Shown here piece by piece: positions 8,847 to 17,109 of a DNA stretch of 64,000 bases; within the stretch, counting starts at the first letter, position 1; each line of letters opens with the position of its first letter. This DNA comes from Maribacter orientalis (GTDB taxonomy: Bacteria > Bacteroidota > Bacteroidia > Flavobacteriales > Flavobacteriaceae). The stretch is taken from assembly GCF_900109345.1 (NCBI RefSeq), contig NZ_FNZN01000002.1:372001-436000 (forward strand), written 5' to 3'. Made by a program: the position numbers and the translations under genes. The notes beneath the pieces were generated by a model. That model saw only the letters and a list, made by a program, of their open reading frames with translations. It was not told the DNA's origin and ran no database searches.

Positions 8847-10521
8847 CTTTCCCCTTTATTTCGTTTACAATTCTTCCTTTATCCATCGTAATGATTCTCG
8901 AACACTTTTTAATCCATTTATCACTTTCACTCACAACCAAAAGGGCCCACCCGTTAGATGAATCACTTAAGAAATTTAAAATTCTGTCAGCTTCTTCAGT
9001 ATTAAATTGATCTAATGGATCCTTTAAAATAAGTAGTTTAGGCTTTCTTACAATACTTCTTGCCAATACAATTTTCTTAGAAATGGTATAAGGTATTTGT
9101 TTCCCCTCAGGATAAAGAACCGTATTCAATCCATCTGGTTGTTTTTTAACAAACTCAGTAAGCCCTACTTTATCAAGCGCCCAATATACCTGCTCATTTG
9201 TGGTGTTCTTATCCCCAAAAGTTATGTTGTCTAAAATTGTGCCTTCAAAAGGTGATTCTTCGGGCAAAGACTGACCTAAATGAGAACGGTAATAGTTTAA
9301 ATTCATCCCTTTTAACGAAACCCCATTCACATAAACTCCACCACTGTCTGGCTCCAAAATTCCTGCAATGATTCTTAATAAGGTGTTTTTGCCAGAACCA
9401 CTCTTTCCTCTTAATAAAATGGTGCAATTTGGCGTAATCGTCAAATCAAGATTTGAAATAATTAGTCTTTTCGGTTGCGGAACACTATAAGAAACATCAC
9501 TTAACTCAATTGTAAAAGGTTGGTTTTCAATGAATGGTTTTTCTCCTTCTTGTGGCTCTAATTCCTTATCGACCACTTGACCCATTTTCTCTAATGATGT
9601 CAATAAATCATAAAAAGTCTCTAAACCTAGAATTAATTTTTCTACAGAATTTATGACCAATAGAATGATAATTTCTGCCGCCACAAACTGCCCGATATTC
9701 ATCTCTTGATTCAAAACCAATAACCCACCTATCAACAAAAGTCCGCCAGTAACTAAGACTTTAAAGCCGATCATTTGAATAAACTGAAGTACTAAAACAT
9801 TAAAATGACTTTCTCTGGCATTTAAGTATTCAACGACCAACGCATCATTTTTATCTAATGCATGAGATGTTTTCCCGGAAAGCTTAAAACTAACTATTGA
9901 TCGTGCCACCTCCTGTATCCAATGCGCTACTTTGTATTTGCTTTTAGATTCATCTAAGCTCGTATCTAAACCTCTTTGCGCTGTAAACTTGAATACCACA
10001 TATATCAATAAGAGTAAGAGAATACCGTATACGATGAAAAAAGGATGGTAAAATGACAGCAACAATAACCCGAATACAATTTGCAATAAAGCAGCAGGAA
10101 AATCTATCAAAACCTTTGATAATGATTTTTGTATAGTCAACGTATCAAAAAATCTATTTGCCAATTCTGGCGGATAATAGTTATGAAGTTCACTCATCTT
10201 AATTTTAGGGAACCTGTACGCAAATTCAAATGAAGATCTGGTAAATATCTTTTGCTGAACATTTTCGATAATCCTAATCTGCATTAACTGAAGTATCCCC
10301 ACAAAGGCAACCCCTATCGTTACAAGTATTACAAGAACAATCCAAGAAGTACTTATTTGAGCACCTTGCATTAAATTTATAATTGCTTGTATACCTAACG
10401 GAAGCGACAGGTTTACAACGCCCGCAAAAATGGCGTAATAAAAAACTTGAAAAACGTCTCTTTTATCAAGCTTCAGTAACCCTATGAAACGTTGCCATGA
10501 TGTTAATATATTTTTAGCCAT
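8839..10521 (-). CDS. ABC exporter-like protein with a degenerate nucleotide-binding domain
   Basis: The 560-residue protein has a type 1 exporter membrane domain with about six helices (residues 20-310) and a C-terminal ATPase-like domain (about 335-555). There is no N-terminal peptidase domain. The ATPase motifs are altered: Walker A reads GKSGSGKNT, with Asn379 where Ser/Thr is expected; the Q-loop region is SLPEESP; the LSGGQ signature is replaced by YTISKK; Walker B reads LLILKDP, so the Asp/Glu pair is Lys500-Asp501; the switch His region is VVSESD. The overall fold is clearly kept, so this looks like a divergent or non-hydrolysing subfamily rather than a pseudogene. It lies between a TetR gene (8-base overlap) and hlyD/tolC; the substrate is unknown. 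Confidence 0.88.
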   Translation of the reverse strand: MAKNILTSWQRFIGLLKLDKRDVFQVFYYAIFAGVVNLSLPLGIQAIINLMQGAQISTSWIVLVILVTIGVAFVGILQLMQIRIIENVQQKIFTRSSFEFAYRFPKIKMSELHNYYPPELANRFFDTLTIQKSLSKVLIDFPAALLQIVFGLLLLSFYHPFFIVYGILLLLLIYVVFKFTAQRGLDTSLDESKSKYKVAHWIQEVARSIVSFKLSGKTSHALDKNDALVVEYLNARESHFNVLVLQFIQMIGFKVLVTGGLLLIGGLLVLNQEMNIGQFVAAEIIILLVINSVEKLILGLETFYDLLTSLEKMGQVVDKELEPQEGEKPFIENQPFTIELSDVSYSVPQPKRLIISNLDLTITPNCTILLRGKSGSGKNTLLRIIAGILEPDSGGVYVNGVSLKGMNLNYYRSHLGQSLPEESPFEGTILDNITFGDKNTTNEQVYWALDKVGLTEFVKKQPDGLNTVLYPEGKQIPYTISKKIVLARSIVRKPKLLILKDPLDQFNTEEADRILNFLSDSSNGWALLVVSESDKWIKKCSRIITMDKGRIVNEIKGKDA

Positions 10522-11200
10522 TAAAATTCTGATTTAAAGTATTAAACACAAGATCGGTTAAATATTCCGTTGGTGTCACCTTATCATTACAATCTGTAAT
10601 GGAGATGAAATGATCCTTTAAAAAATGCTGATGTAGAGCACCTTCTAAAATAGTACTTGCCAAACTGGAAGGATATTTATAATCTGAATTTACTTCTATT
10701 ATCATATCACGCAGTCTACCTACCATTCTTTTATAAATAACAAAATACCCTTCTTTGTTTTCAGCATCCACCTCTTTGGTCAAATAGGATTTCGAGTATT
10801 CGTTTATAACAATTTTATTCAATAAAATTTCATTAATGTGCGAGAAAGCTGAATCTTCTTTAACTTCTCGGGTAATAATCTGCACAGCTTTCAGTAATTT
10901 TTCTTTCGGCTGAGCGATACTGTTTGTTGCAAAAACCAAATAATATTCCATCCAACCCCAATACCAAGAGGTTAAGTACAACAGTAGTTTGTGTTTATTT
11001 TCAAAATAACGGTAGATAGAACTTTCATTCGAACCAATTTCATTGCCTAGCTTCTTGAAAGTGAAATTTTCCCAACCCATTTCATTAATCATCAAAATAC
11101 TGACTCTCACAATATTCTTACCCAATTCAGAAGAAACAGGATCTTTAACAAATAGCTTGTCGTTGATTTTAATAGTTACACCCTGTAATAATCTATCCAT
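10514..11200 (-). CDS. TetR/AcrR family transcriptional regulator
   Basis: The 228-residue protein has a TetR-type helix-turn-helix at about residues 30-75 (ILMINEMGWENFTFKKLGNE...SSIYRYFENKHKLLLYL), preceded by an N-terminal extension of about 25 residues, and a helical ligand/dimer domain. It is the first gene of the tetR-ABC-hlyD-tolC operon; its stop overlaps the ABC start by 8 bases. It probably represses its own operon through an inverted repeat just upstream (see 11241-11259). The inducer cannot be read from the sequence. Confidence 0.88.
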   Translation of the reverse strand: MDRLLQGVTIKINDKLFVKDPVSSELGKNIVRVSILMINEMGWENFTFKKLGNEIGSNESSIYRYFENKHKLLLYLTSWYWGWMEYYLVFATNSIAQPKEKLLKAVQIITREVKEDSAFSHINEILLNKIVINEYSKSYLTKEVDAENKEGYFVIYKRMVGRLRDMIIEVNSDYKYPSSLASTILEGALHQHFLKDHFISITDCNDKVTPTEYLTDLVFNTLNQNFNG

Positions 11201-11240
11201 GTTTAAATAAATTTAAATCCATTACAAATATAATAGCATT

Positions 11241-11259
11241 ACTATTAACTAATAATAGT
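11241..11259. promoter_or_regulatory. Inverted repeat upstream of tetR, candidate operator
   Basis: ACTATTA-N5-TAATAGT is a perfect 7-bp inverted repeat located 41 bases upstream of the tetR start. Its size and position suit a TetR dimer operator autoregulating the exporter operon. The surroundings are very AT-rich, so chance palindromes are more likely here than elsewhere. Confidence 0.45.
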
Positions 11260-11427
11260 TTAACATTATTTAACGAAAGTATTGCTTTCTTATTTTAGAT
11301 TTTTTGCTATTTTAGATCTAATCAGAAAAATATCTGATGCTTATATTTCTGTATTTGATAAAAAACACATTAATGAAATATATGTTTCAAATGATGAAAA
11401 CAACGTTTAACCCTTAAATGAAGTATT

Positions 11428-11790
11428 ATGAAGTATACAATTGTACTGCTTGCTTTTTTAATGTTCTCATATAGCAGTTTTAGCCAAAACGAGGTCAGTG
11501 ATTTGAAACCAGGCGATGTATTAATTATAAGTAAAGATTCAAACACTCCATTTCAATATCTCTATTTTCCAAAGCCCAATTTTATAATTAAACGCGGTTC
11601 CATTGCCAATTACAAAGGCCTAAATGGAATGCGTGTACAAATTGAAGCAATATCAGACGAATCTGTTGCTAGACTGATTCCTTTAAATGGTAAAAAATTT
11701 TTTAATATATTTTCTTACGTGAATGCCGACTTAAAAAGCGCGTTGAACAATAAGGAGCTTAAGCAATTAAACTCTGGTCAAAAATCTTGA
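11428..11790 (+). CDS. Small secreted protein of unknown function
   Basis: The 120-residue protein has a clear signal peptide (about residues 1-19, cut after SFS/Q) and a mature part of about 100 residues with a predicted beta-rich core (GDVLIISKDSNTPFQYLYFP, then a GLNGMRVQIEAI strand). I do not recognise a family. It is transcribed divergently from tetR across a 227-base AT-rich intergenic region and has its own terminator at 11818-11862, so it is probably monocistronic. Confidence 0.7.
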   Translation: MKYTIVLLAFLMFSYSSFSQNEVSDLKPGDVLIISKDSNTPFQYLYFPKPNFIIKRGSIANYKGLNGMRVQIEAISDESVARLIPLNGKKFFNIFSYVNADLKSALNNKELKQLNSGQKS

Positions 11791-11817
11791 CGTAATAAAT
11801 CAATAAAAATTGATGAA

Positions 11818-11862
11818 AATCCTAAATGGCACTTTTTATTACAGACCAGTTAGGATTTTTTT
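11818..11862 (+). terminator. Rho-independent terminator after the small secreted protein
   Basis: AATCCTAA and TTAGGATT form an 8-bp stem with a loop of about 23 bases, followed directly by a run of Ts. The long loop makes it weaker than the others in this window. Confidence 0.6.
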
Positions 11863-11929
11863 TGCTAATTAATCAACACTGAAATAACATTAACGGATAC
11901 AACTAAAATTGTATCAAAATATTTAAGAT

Positions 11930-12247
11930 ATGATATTAGGATATATTACTGTGAAAAATAAAAAGCAAGCCAAGGAGATAGCAAAATTACTTTTGGCCCA
12001 AGATCTAATTTATAGTGCAAGTATTTCAACCAAAAAAGTATTTGGCAAAAATTTAAATACGGGTGAAATAGGCTATGAAAAACAAACAATCGTAGAAGGG
12101 AAGACGAAAGCTTTATTATTTAGTACTATTAATCAAATTCTTAGAGTCAATTATCCTGAAAATATGCCAATGCTTTATGCTGTACCAATTATTTATATGG
12201 ATGCAGAACAGACCCAAACGTTACGTGATCAAACGGCCAAAGTATAG
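11930..12247 (+). CDS. CutA1-like divalent ion tolerance family protein
   Basis: The 105-residue protein matches the CutA/PII-like ferredoxin fold: an N-terminal strand ILGYITVKNKKQAKEIAKLLLAQ, a middle ASISTKKVF strand, a KALLFSTINQIL helix and the NYPENMPMLYAVPIIYMD end that corresponds to the HPYE.P.I...PI of CutA. It is a divergent member. CutA proteins are soluble trimers once linked to copper tolerance; their true role is unclear. Here it lies convergent with the lysR pseudogene and near an SbtA-type transporter, whose partners in other bacteria include PII-fold proteins, so a link to bicarbonate transport is conceivable but unproven. Confidence 0.65.
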   Translation: MILGYITVKNKKQAKEIAKLLLAQDLIYSASISTKKVFGKNLNTGEIGYEKQTIVEGKTKALLFSTINQILRVNYPENMPMLYAVPIIYMDAEQTQTLRDQTAKV

Positions 12248-12253
12248 AAATGA

Positions 12254-13161
12254 TCAGTAAGCATCTATCCAATTATCATTTATCATTTGTTCTTTTTCTG
12301 ATCTTAAATATTCTAAAAAAAGCCTTAGCAGTAGGTGATAATTTTTAGACTTCAACCATATTAAATTCCATTTGGTAATAATTGGCCGTCCTTTAACTGG
12401 TATAATTTGAGTGTCATTGTTCATGAGCTCATTTTTCAATCCCATAATAGGCATTATCGAAAATCCTAAACCAGCAATAACCGCCTGCTTTACCGCTTCA
12501 TAAGAAGTAAGCTCTATTTTTTTTTCGAACGTCAAACTTATTCTTAATTATAAATTGCTCCATTGCAACTCTTGTTGCAGATCCCATTTCTCTATAAATT
12601 AATGGTAATTGTTCAAAAAGCTTCTTTTCGCTAAGATTGGCTTTATTCAAACCACGTTTACCTGCAATTAAATAGAGTTTATTCTGCATCAGCTCAACAC
12701 GTTCAAAATTTAATTTTTTAGGCACCACGGAGACCATTGCAAAATCAACTTTGTTCAACTCCAAACTTTCAATTACCTGAACCTTATTGGTAACGTCTAT
12801 AATTAAGTCGACACCTTTATTTTGACCTATAAAATTAGATAACATATACGGCATTGCATATTTAGTGGTAGTTACTTTTGAGAATTTTAATTTACCGACC
12901 AACTCACCTTTAAAAACAAGGGTCTTATAGTTTATCTCATCTACCTCATTTAATATTTTTTCAGCAGCTAACGCAATTTCTTTTCAGAAATCTGTCACAT
13001 AAAGTTTTCTACCAACCACCTCGGTAAGCGGAATGGAAAATTGGTCTTGAGAGTTCTTTAACTGTATTGAAATAGCTGGCTGTATTAAATGTAGCTCCTC
13101 AGAAGCTTTCGTAATACTTTGGTTTTCAAATATATTTAATTGATGATAAAATATAATTCAT
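12254..13161 (-). pseudogene. LysR family regulator, multiply disrupted
   Basis: Reading the minus strand from ATG at 13161 gives a LysR/CbbR-type regulator interrupted several times. After MNYIL an extra T (near 13146) shifts the frame; the next frame then reads HQLNIF, ENQSITKASEELHLIQPA and TEVVGRKLYVTDF. A TGA at 12984-12986 replaces the expected Gly codon (GGA to TGA) before KEIALAAEKIL. The effector domain continues from 12902 to a run of nine As (12517-12525), where one extra A shifts the frame again; the last 93 residues (SYEAVKQAVIAGLGFSIMP) follow in another frame. About 4 residues may also be missing after HQLNIF. With this many lesions it is a decaying gene and not two small genes. 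It is divergent from the small gene preceding sbtA. Confidence 0.88.
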
Positions 13162-13258
13162 TAATTATTTTTATGCTTAACATAATTAATATAAATAAAA
13201 ATTTATGAATTAAAAATATAAGATTTGTATCAGATTTAAAAATAATAAAAAATATTTT

Positions 13259-13573
13259 ATGAAATCAGCAGTAAAAAATCCAGTTCAAAAAATTAGAACA
13301 AAACAAAAGATTCAACTTATTGATGGAGAATTTACCGTCTCAGAAGCCAATGATGTAATTCAATCATTAATTAATGAAAAAATAAATTTTCACAAACTAC
13401 AACGCTTAGCCATGTGTGAAGGTTTTTCTGGAGCAAACACCAAATTTCCTGATAGTAGAATTACAGAATTAGAAAATGATAAATTGGCAGCAAAACAGTT
13501 TTTTAAACAAGCGAAGTCTAAAGGGGTTACTATTAAAATAAATGGTGTTTTAGAAATTTCAATTAACGAATAA
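13259..13573 (+). CDS. Small conserved-looking protein upstream of sbtA, function unknown
   Basis: The 104-residue, Lys-rich soluble protein is predicted mostly helical (TVSEANDVIQSLINEKINFHKLQRL) with a C-terminal strand (GVTIKINGVLEISI). I do not recognise a named family. It lies 81 bases before the sbtA-like gene on the same strand and divergent from the broken lysR gene, so it is probably part of the module that regulator once controlled. The upstream 100 bases are almost pure A/T, consistent with a promoter region, but no clear -7 box was found. Confidence 0.65.
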   Translation: MKSAVKNPVQKIRTKQKIQLIDGEFTVSEANDVIQSLINEKINFHKLQRLAMCEGFSGANTKFPDSRITELENDKLAAKQFFKQAKSKGVTIKINGVLEISINE

Positions 13574-13654
13574 AACTTGCGTCTCTAATATTTAAAATTA
13601 AGTGAGTTATTAAAACAACCTAATTCTTTATTCTCCTTTATAAGTACCAATTTT

Positions 13655-14617
13655 ATGGATTTAAACTTATTGTTAGATAACCTGACCAACCCTGCGCTGC
13701 TCTTTTTCTTTCTAGGTGTAATAGCAGTTCAATTAAAGAGTGACTTAGAAATACCTCCAAATTCATCAAAATTCATTTCTCTGTATTTGATGTTCTCCAT
13801 TGGGTTTAAAGGTGGATTAGAACTTTCTCACAGCCATTTGGATATAGAAATATTATGGTCTCTATTATTCGGGGTCTTTCTAGCCCTCTTTGTACCCATC
13901 TATACTTATTTTGCACTAAGAACAAAATTTAGTGTTGCCAATTCTGGCGCAATAGCGGCTTCATACGGCTCTGTTAGCGCAGTAACATTTGTAACTGCCG
14001 TTTCATTCTTAGAAATGGAGCAAATAGAATTTGGCGGACATATGGTTGCAGTTATGGCACTAATGGAAGCTCCCTCAATAATCATTGGTGTATTACTCAT
14101 GTCATATTTTCAAAAAAATAAGGAAAATAAAATTTCATTACCAAGTGTTTTTAAACATTCTCTCACTAACGGTAGTGTACTATTAATCATAGGAAGCTTA
14201 GTTATTGGGTTCTTGGCAAGCGATCAACACGCAAGAGGCATTGAGCCATTTACAACAGACATTTTTAAAGGATTCTTAGCTGTTTTTTTATTGGACATGG
14301 GAATTACAAGCGGCAAAAAATTGGCTGATTTCCTTAAAAAAGGCTGGTTTGCATTCTTATTCGCAATAATCATCCCTTTAATAAATGGTAGTGTAGTAGC
14401 TATAATAAGCTCTGTATTTACCGAAAGTATCGGTAACCGATTTTTGTTTGCTATACTAGCCGCTAGCGCATCTTATATAGCGGTGCCGGCCGCCATGAGA
14501 TTGGCCGCTCCCAAAGCGAATCCTAGTTTGTATTTACCAATGGCTCTCGCAATCACTTTTCCCTTTAATATTACCATAGGCATGCCCTTATATTTATATA
14601 TTGTTAATTTATTTTAA
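13655..14617 (+). CDS. SbtA-type sodium-dependent bicarbonate transporter family protein
   Basis: The 320-residue membrane protein has about ten hydrophobic segments arranged as two repeats and the family features LKSDLEIPPNSSKFISLYLMFSIGFKGG near the start, GAIAASYGSVSAVTFVTA in the middle and AASASYIAVPAAMRLAAPKANPSLYL near the end. This matches the DUF897/SbtA superfamily; cyanobacterial SbtA imports bicarbonate with sodium. In a heterotrophic flavobacterium it would feed carboxylation reactions (inference). Its neighbours are the small protein at 13259 and the decayed LysR gene. Confidence 0.82.
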   Translation: MDLNLLLDNLTNPALLFFFLGVIAVQLKSDLEIPPNSSKFISLYLMFSIGFKGGLELSHSHLDIEILWSLLFGVFLALFVPIYTYFALRTKFSVANSGAIAASYGSVSAVTFVTAVSFLEMEQIEFGGHMVAVMALMEAPSIIIGVLLMSYFQKNKENKISLPSVFKHSLTNGSVLLIIGSLVIGFLASDQHARGIEPFTTDIFKGFLAVFLLDMGITSGKKLADFLKKGWFAFLFAIIIPLINGSVVAIISSVFTESIGNRFLFAILAASASYIAVPAAMRLAAPKANPSLYLPMALAITFPFNITIGMPLYLYIVNLF

Positions 14618-14652
14618 TTTGACAGCACAGCAATATATAGTACTTTTAAATC

Positions 14653-15216
14653 ATGGGAAAACATCGCTGTGGTTGGTGCAAAGGTGATTCGCTTTACGAA
14701 GCATATCATGACGAAGAATGGGGAGTTCCCGTTAAAAATGATGATTTATTATTTGAATTTTTGGTTTTAGAAACATTTCAAGCAGGATTAAGTTGGATTA
14801 CCATTTTAAAACGACGTGAGAATTTCAGAAAAGCATTTGATAATTTCGATTACCAAAAAATTGCCAAATACCAAGAACCTAAAATTTTAAAACTATTACA
14901 AAACGAAGGTATCATTAGAAATAAATTAAAAGTTCGTGCTACCGTAAGTAATGCTCAAGCATACATTGATGTTCAAAAAGAATTTGGAACGTTTAGTGAA
15001 TACTTATGGCAATTCGTTAAAGGTGTATCGGTGAAAAACAAAGTTCTCAACTACAAAGAAGCTCCTGCGAATACCCCAACTTCTGATGCAATAAGCAAAG
15101 ACTTGAAAAAGCGTGGTTTTAAATTTGTTGGAAGTACAATTATATATGCGTTTATGCAGGCCACGGGATTAGTTAATGACCATGAGATAGAATGCTTTAG
15201 ATACCACGAGGTATAA
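14653..15216 (+). CDS. tag: DNA-3-methyladenine glycosylase I
   Basis: Tag removes 3-methyladenine from alkylated DNA in base excision repair. The 187-residue protein carries the family blocks RCGWCKGDSLYEAYHDEEWGVP, FQAGLSWITILKRRENFRKAFDNFD and, near the end, VNDHEIECFR. Zinc ligands expected for the family (an N-terminal Cys and His, and a C-terminal His and Cys) are present. It follows sbtA by 35 bases, but a functional link is not apparent. Confidence 0.95.
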   Translation: MGKHRCGWCKGDSLYEAYHDEEWGVPVKNDDLLFEFLVLETFQAGLSWITILKRRENFRKAFDNFDYQKIAKYQEPKILKLLQNEGIIRNKLKVRATVSNAQAYIDVQKEFGTFSEYLWQFVKGVSVKNKVLNYKEAPANTPTSDAISKDLKKRGFKFVGSTIIYAFMQATGLVNDHEIECFRYHEV

Positions 15217-15239
15217 TCATCAATTTAAACCTACTACAA

Positions 15240-15827
15240 TTGAAAAAAATATATGTTAATCTTATTTTGGTTTCAGTTTTTGCATGCGGTCATTTGAGCT
15301 TTGCACAATCTACTTATGAACGAGAATTTCGCATTTTAAAATCTCAATTTCCTTCAGCCGCTCATGCTCTTATAGTCGATAATATTATAGGTGCTAAACG
15401 TTTAAAATTCTATCAAGAAACCGATAGTAAAAAAGTAAGTTTTAGAGCCAAACTTAAGAAAGATAAGCTGTGGTATAGTATAGAATTCGACAAGGAAGGC
15501 TCTTTAGAAAAAATTGAAATATTAATTAATTCCACAGATATCCCGAACGACACGTATTCAAATATTGAACAATATTTGAACAATAATTTCTCTAAATATC
15601 GAATTAGAAATCTTCAACAGCAATATTATTCAAATGATAATACTATAGAAGAAATATTTAAAAATGCTTTTCAAAATTTAATTCTACCTTCAATCCTTTA
15701 TGAAATTGATGTGGTAGGAAAAAAAGAAAAAAGGAATTTAGACTATGAAATTCAATTTGATGCAGATGGTAATTTTAAAAAAATGAGAAGCGCGCTTCCT
15801 TCAAATTATGACCATGTTCTTTATTAG
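15240..15827 (+). CDS. Secreted protein of unknown function
   Basis: The 195-residue protein starts with TTG at 15240; that start is favoured because it directly gives a signal peptide (MKKIYVNLILVSVFACGHLSFAQ, about 23 residues). The mature part has repeated strand-helix units such as KLWYSIEFDKEGSLEKIEI and LDYEIQFDADGNFKKM, which resemble PepSY/BLIP-like repeats in which a charged strand is followed by D.dG.l. I cannot name a family. It is 23 bases after tag. Confidence 0.65.
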   Translation: MKKIYVNLILVSVFACGHLSFAQSTYEREFRILKSQFPSAAHALIVDNIIGAKRLKFYQETDSKKVSFRAKLKKDKLWYSIEFDKEGSLEKIEILINSTDIPNDTYSNIEQYLNNNFSKYRIRNLQQQYYSNDNTIEEIFKNAFQNLILPSILYEIDVVGKKEKRNLDYEIQFDADGNFKKMRSALPSNYDHVLY

Positions 15828-15843
15828 TTGAAAAACAGATAAC

Positions 15844-16497
15844 TCACTTTAAAAGTTTTAAAAATTCTTTTCGAGATATTTCTTGTGCTCCTAAACTTTC
15901 TAAATGATCTGTGTGTAATTGGCAATCAATAATTTTATATCCCTGTTCTTGTAATTCTTGTGCCAGTTTTATGAAGACGAATTTAGAAGCGTTTGATGTT
16001 AAACTAAACATACTTTCTCCACAAAATACATGACCTAAATCTACTCCATAGAGCCCACCCACCAACTTATCTCCTTCCCAGGCTTCATATGATTTAGCTA
16101 TGCCTTTTTCATGCAATTGTAGATATGCCTTTTTCATTTGCTCTGTTATCCATGTGCCATCTTGACCAGGTCTATCTACTGAAGAACAATATTCTAACAC
16201 CTCTTTGAAACACGTATTTTTGGTTAACCTGAATCGATTATCTCGAAGCACTTTTCCCATGCTTTTAGATATTTTAATCTGCCTTGGATAAAGAACCATT
16301 CTCGGATCAGGACTCCACCATAATATTATGGAATCTTCATTGAACCAAGGGAAAATACCCTGATGATACGCTAATAACAATCGCTCTGGAGAAAGGTCAC
16401 CACCAACCGCTAAAAGACCATCTGAATTTGCAGTATCCACTGGTGGAAACCCTAATTCATCGGTTAAAAAAAACAATCTGTGTTGAGACTTTTCCAT
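15844..16497 (-). CDS. aat: Leucyl/phenylalanyl-tRNA--protein transferase
   Basis: Aat adds Leu or Phe to N-terminal Arg/Lys of proteins, marking them for ClpAP/ClpS degradation. Family blocks are FPPVDTANSDGLLAVGGDLSPERLLLAY, GIFPWF, ILWWSPDPRMVL, GTWITEQMKKAY and VDLGHVFCGESMFS. The open frame extends to an ATG at 16557, but the ATG at 16497 is preferred: it gives 217 residues, the usual length, and the upstream 20 codons overlap a strong terminator hairpin of the preceding gene (16532-16566). Confidence 0.94.
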   Translation of the reverse strand: MEKSQHRLFFLTDELGFPPVDTANSDGLLAVGGDLSPERLLLAYHQGIFPWFNEDSIILWWSPDPRMVLYPRQIKISKSMGKVLRDNRFRLTKNTCFKEVLEYCSSVDRPGQDGTWITEQMKKAYLQLHEKGIAKSYEAWEGDKLVGGLYGVDLGHVFCGESMFSLTSNASKFVFIKLAQELQEQGYKIIDCQLHTDHLESLGAQEISRKEFLKLLK

Positions 16498-16531
16498 TTT
16501 TTTCAAATTAAACAAAAGTTCATAAAAACAA

Positions 16532-16566
16532 AAAACTTGTTTAACCATTAAAGTCAAACAAGTTTT
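16532..16566 (-). terminator. Terminator of the DUF3127 gene
   Basis: AAAACTTGTTT (16532-16542) pairs with AAACAAGTTTT (16556-16566), an 11-bp stem with a 13-base loop. On the minus strand it runs into TTTTTTGTTTTT. It lies between the DUF3127 gene and aat and helps fix the aat start. Confidence 0.7.
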
Positions 16567-16608
16567 AAATTATAAAGACAATACGTCTATCTATGATTAT
16601 CTAGCCCT

Positions 16609-16983
16609 TTAAAATGGTAAATCGTCATGGTCTTCTTCGTTTAAATCATCTGCTGGCTCAAATGCTTCCATAGGTGGTACCGGTGGCATACCTGCTGGTT
16701 GTGCTTGAGATGAACCTTCTATTCGCCATCCTTGAATAGAGTTAAAGTATTTTACCTCTCCTTGAGGGTTGGTCCATTCACGGCCTCTTAGATTAATGCT
16801 GACTTTTACATCTTGCCCAACCTTATAAGAATTTAATAAATCGCACTTATCCTGAACAAACTCTACCATAATATGTTGTGGATATTGTTCATCTGTAGTT
16901 ACTACCAATTCTCTTTTTCTAAACCCATTAGAACCAAAGGTTTGGGTTTCACCGATCAATTTTACTTTACCTTCTATTTCCAT
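16609..16983 (-). CDS. DUF3127 OB-fold protein with an SSB-like acidic C-terminal tail
   Basis: The 124-residue protein has an N-terminal OB-fold-like domain (about residues 1-90: GKVKLIGETQTFGSNGFRKRELVVTTDEQYP, then VKVSINLRGREW) characteristic of DUF3127, a Pro/Ala-rich linker (about 92-108) and an acidic end DDLNEEDHDDLPF. That tip is the same DDLPF that ends the Ssb protein at 46503 in this window. In SSB the tip recruits repair and replication proteins, so this protein may bind DNA and share those partners (inference). The family is Bacteroidota-typical and uncharacterised. Confidence 0.85.
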   Translation of the reverse strand: MEIEGKVKLIGETQTFGSNGFRKRELVVTTDEQYPQHIMVEFVQDKCDLLNSYKVGQDVKVSINLRGREWTNPQGEVKYFNSIQGWRIEGSSQAQPAGMPPVPPMEAFEPADDLNEEDHDDLPF

Positions 16984-17109
16984 CTTGAACTCTTTTTACA
17001 ATAAAGTTCAAAAATAGGTAAAATGAAGCGGGAATAAAACAACCTGTGCAGATAACAACACAACAATTATTTACATTTTAGGTTATCTTTAGTATTAGAC
17101 AACTTTTGG

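Noticed and set aside
12254-12902. Two separate small genes (93 and 134 residues) on the minus strand
   Set aside because: They are consecutive pieces of one LysR effector domain joined across a nine-A run; the HTH part lies upstream beyond an in-frame TGA. Annotated as one pseudogene.
16498-16557. N-terminal extension of Aat from an ATG at 16557
   Set aside because: The extra 20 codons are hydrophobic, not seen in the family, and overlap a terminator stem of the upstream gene.
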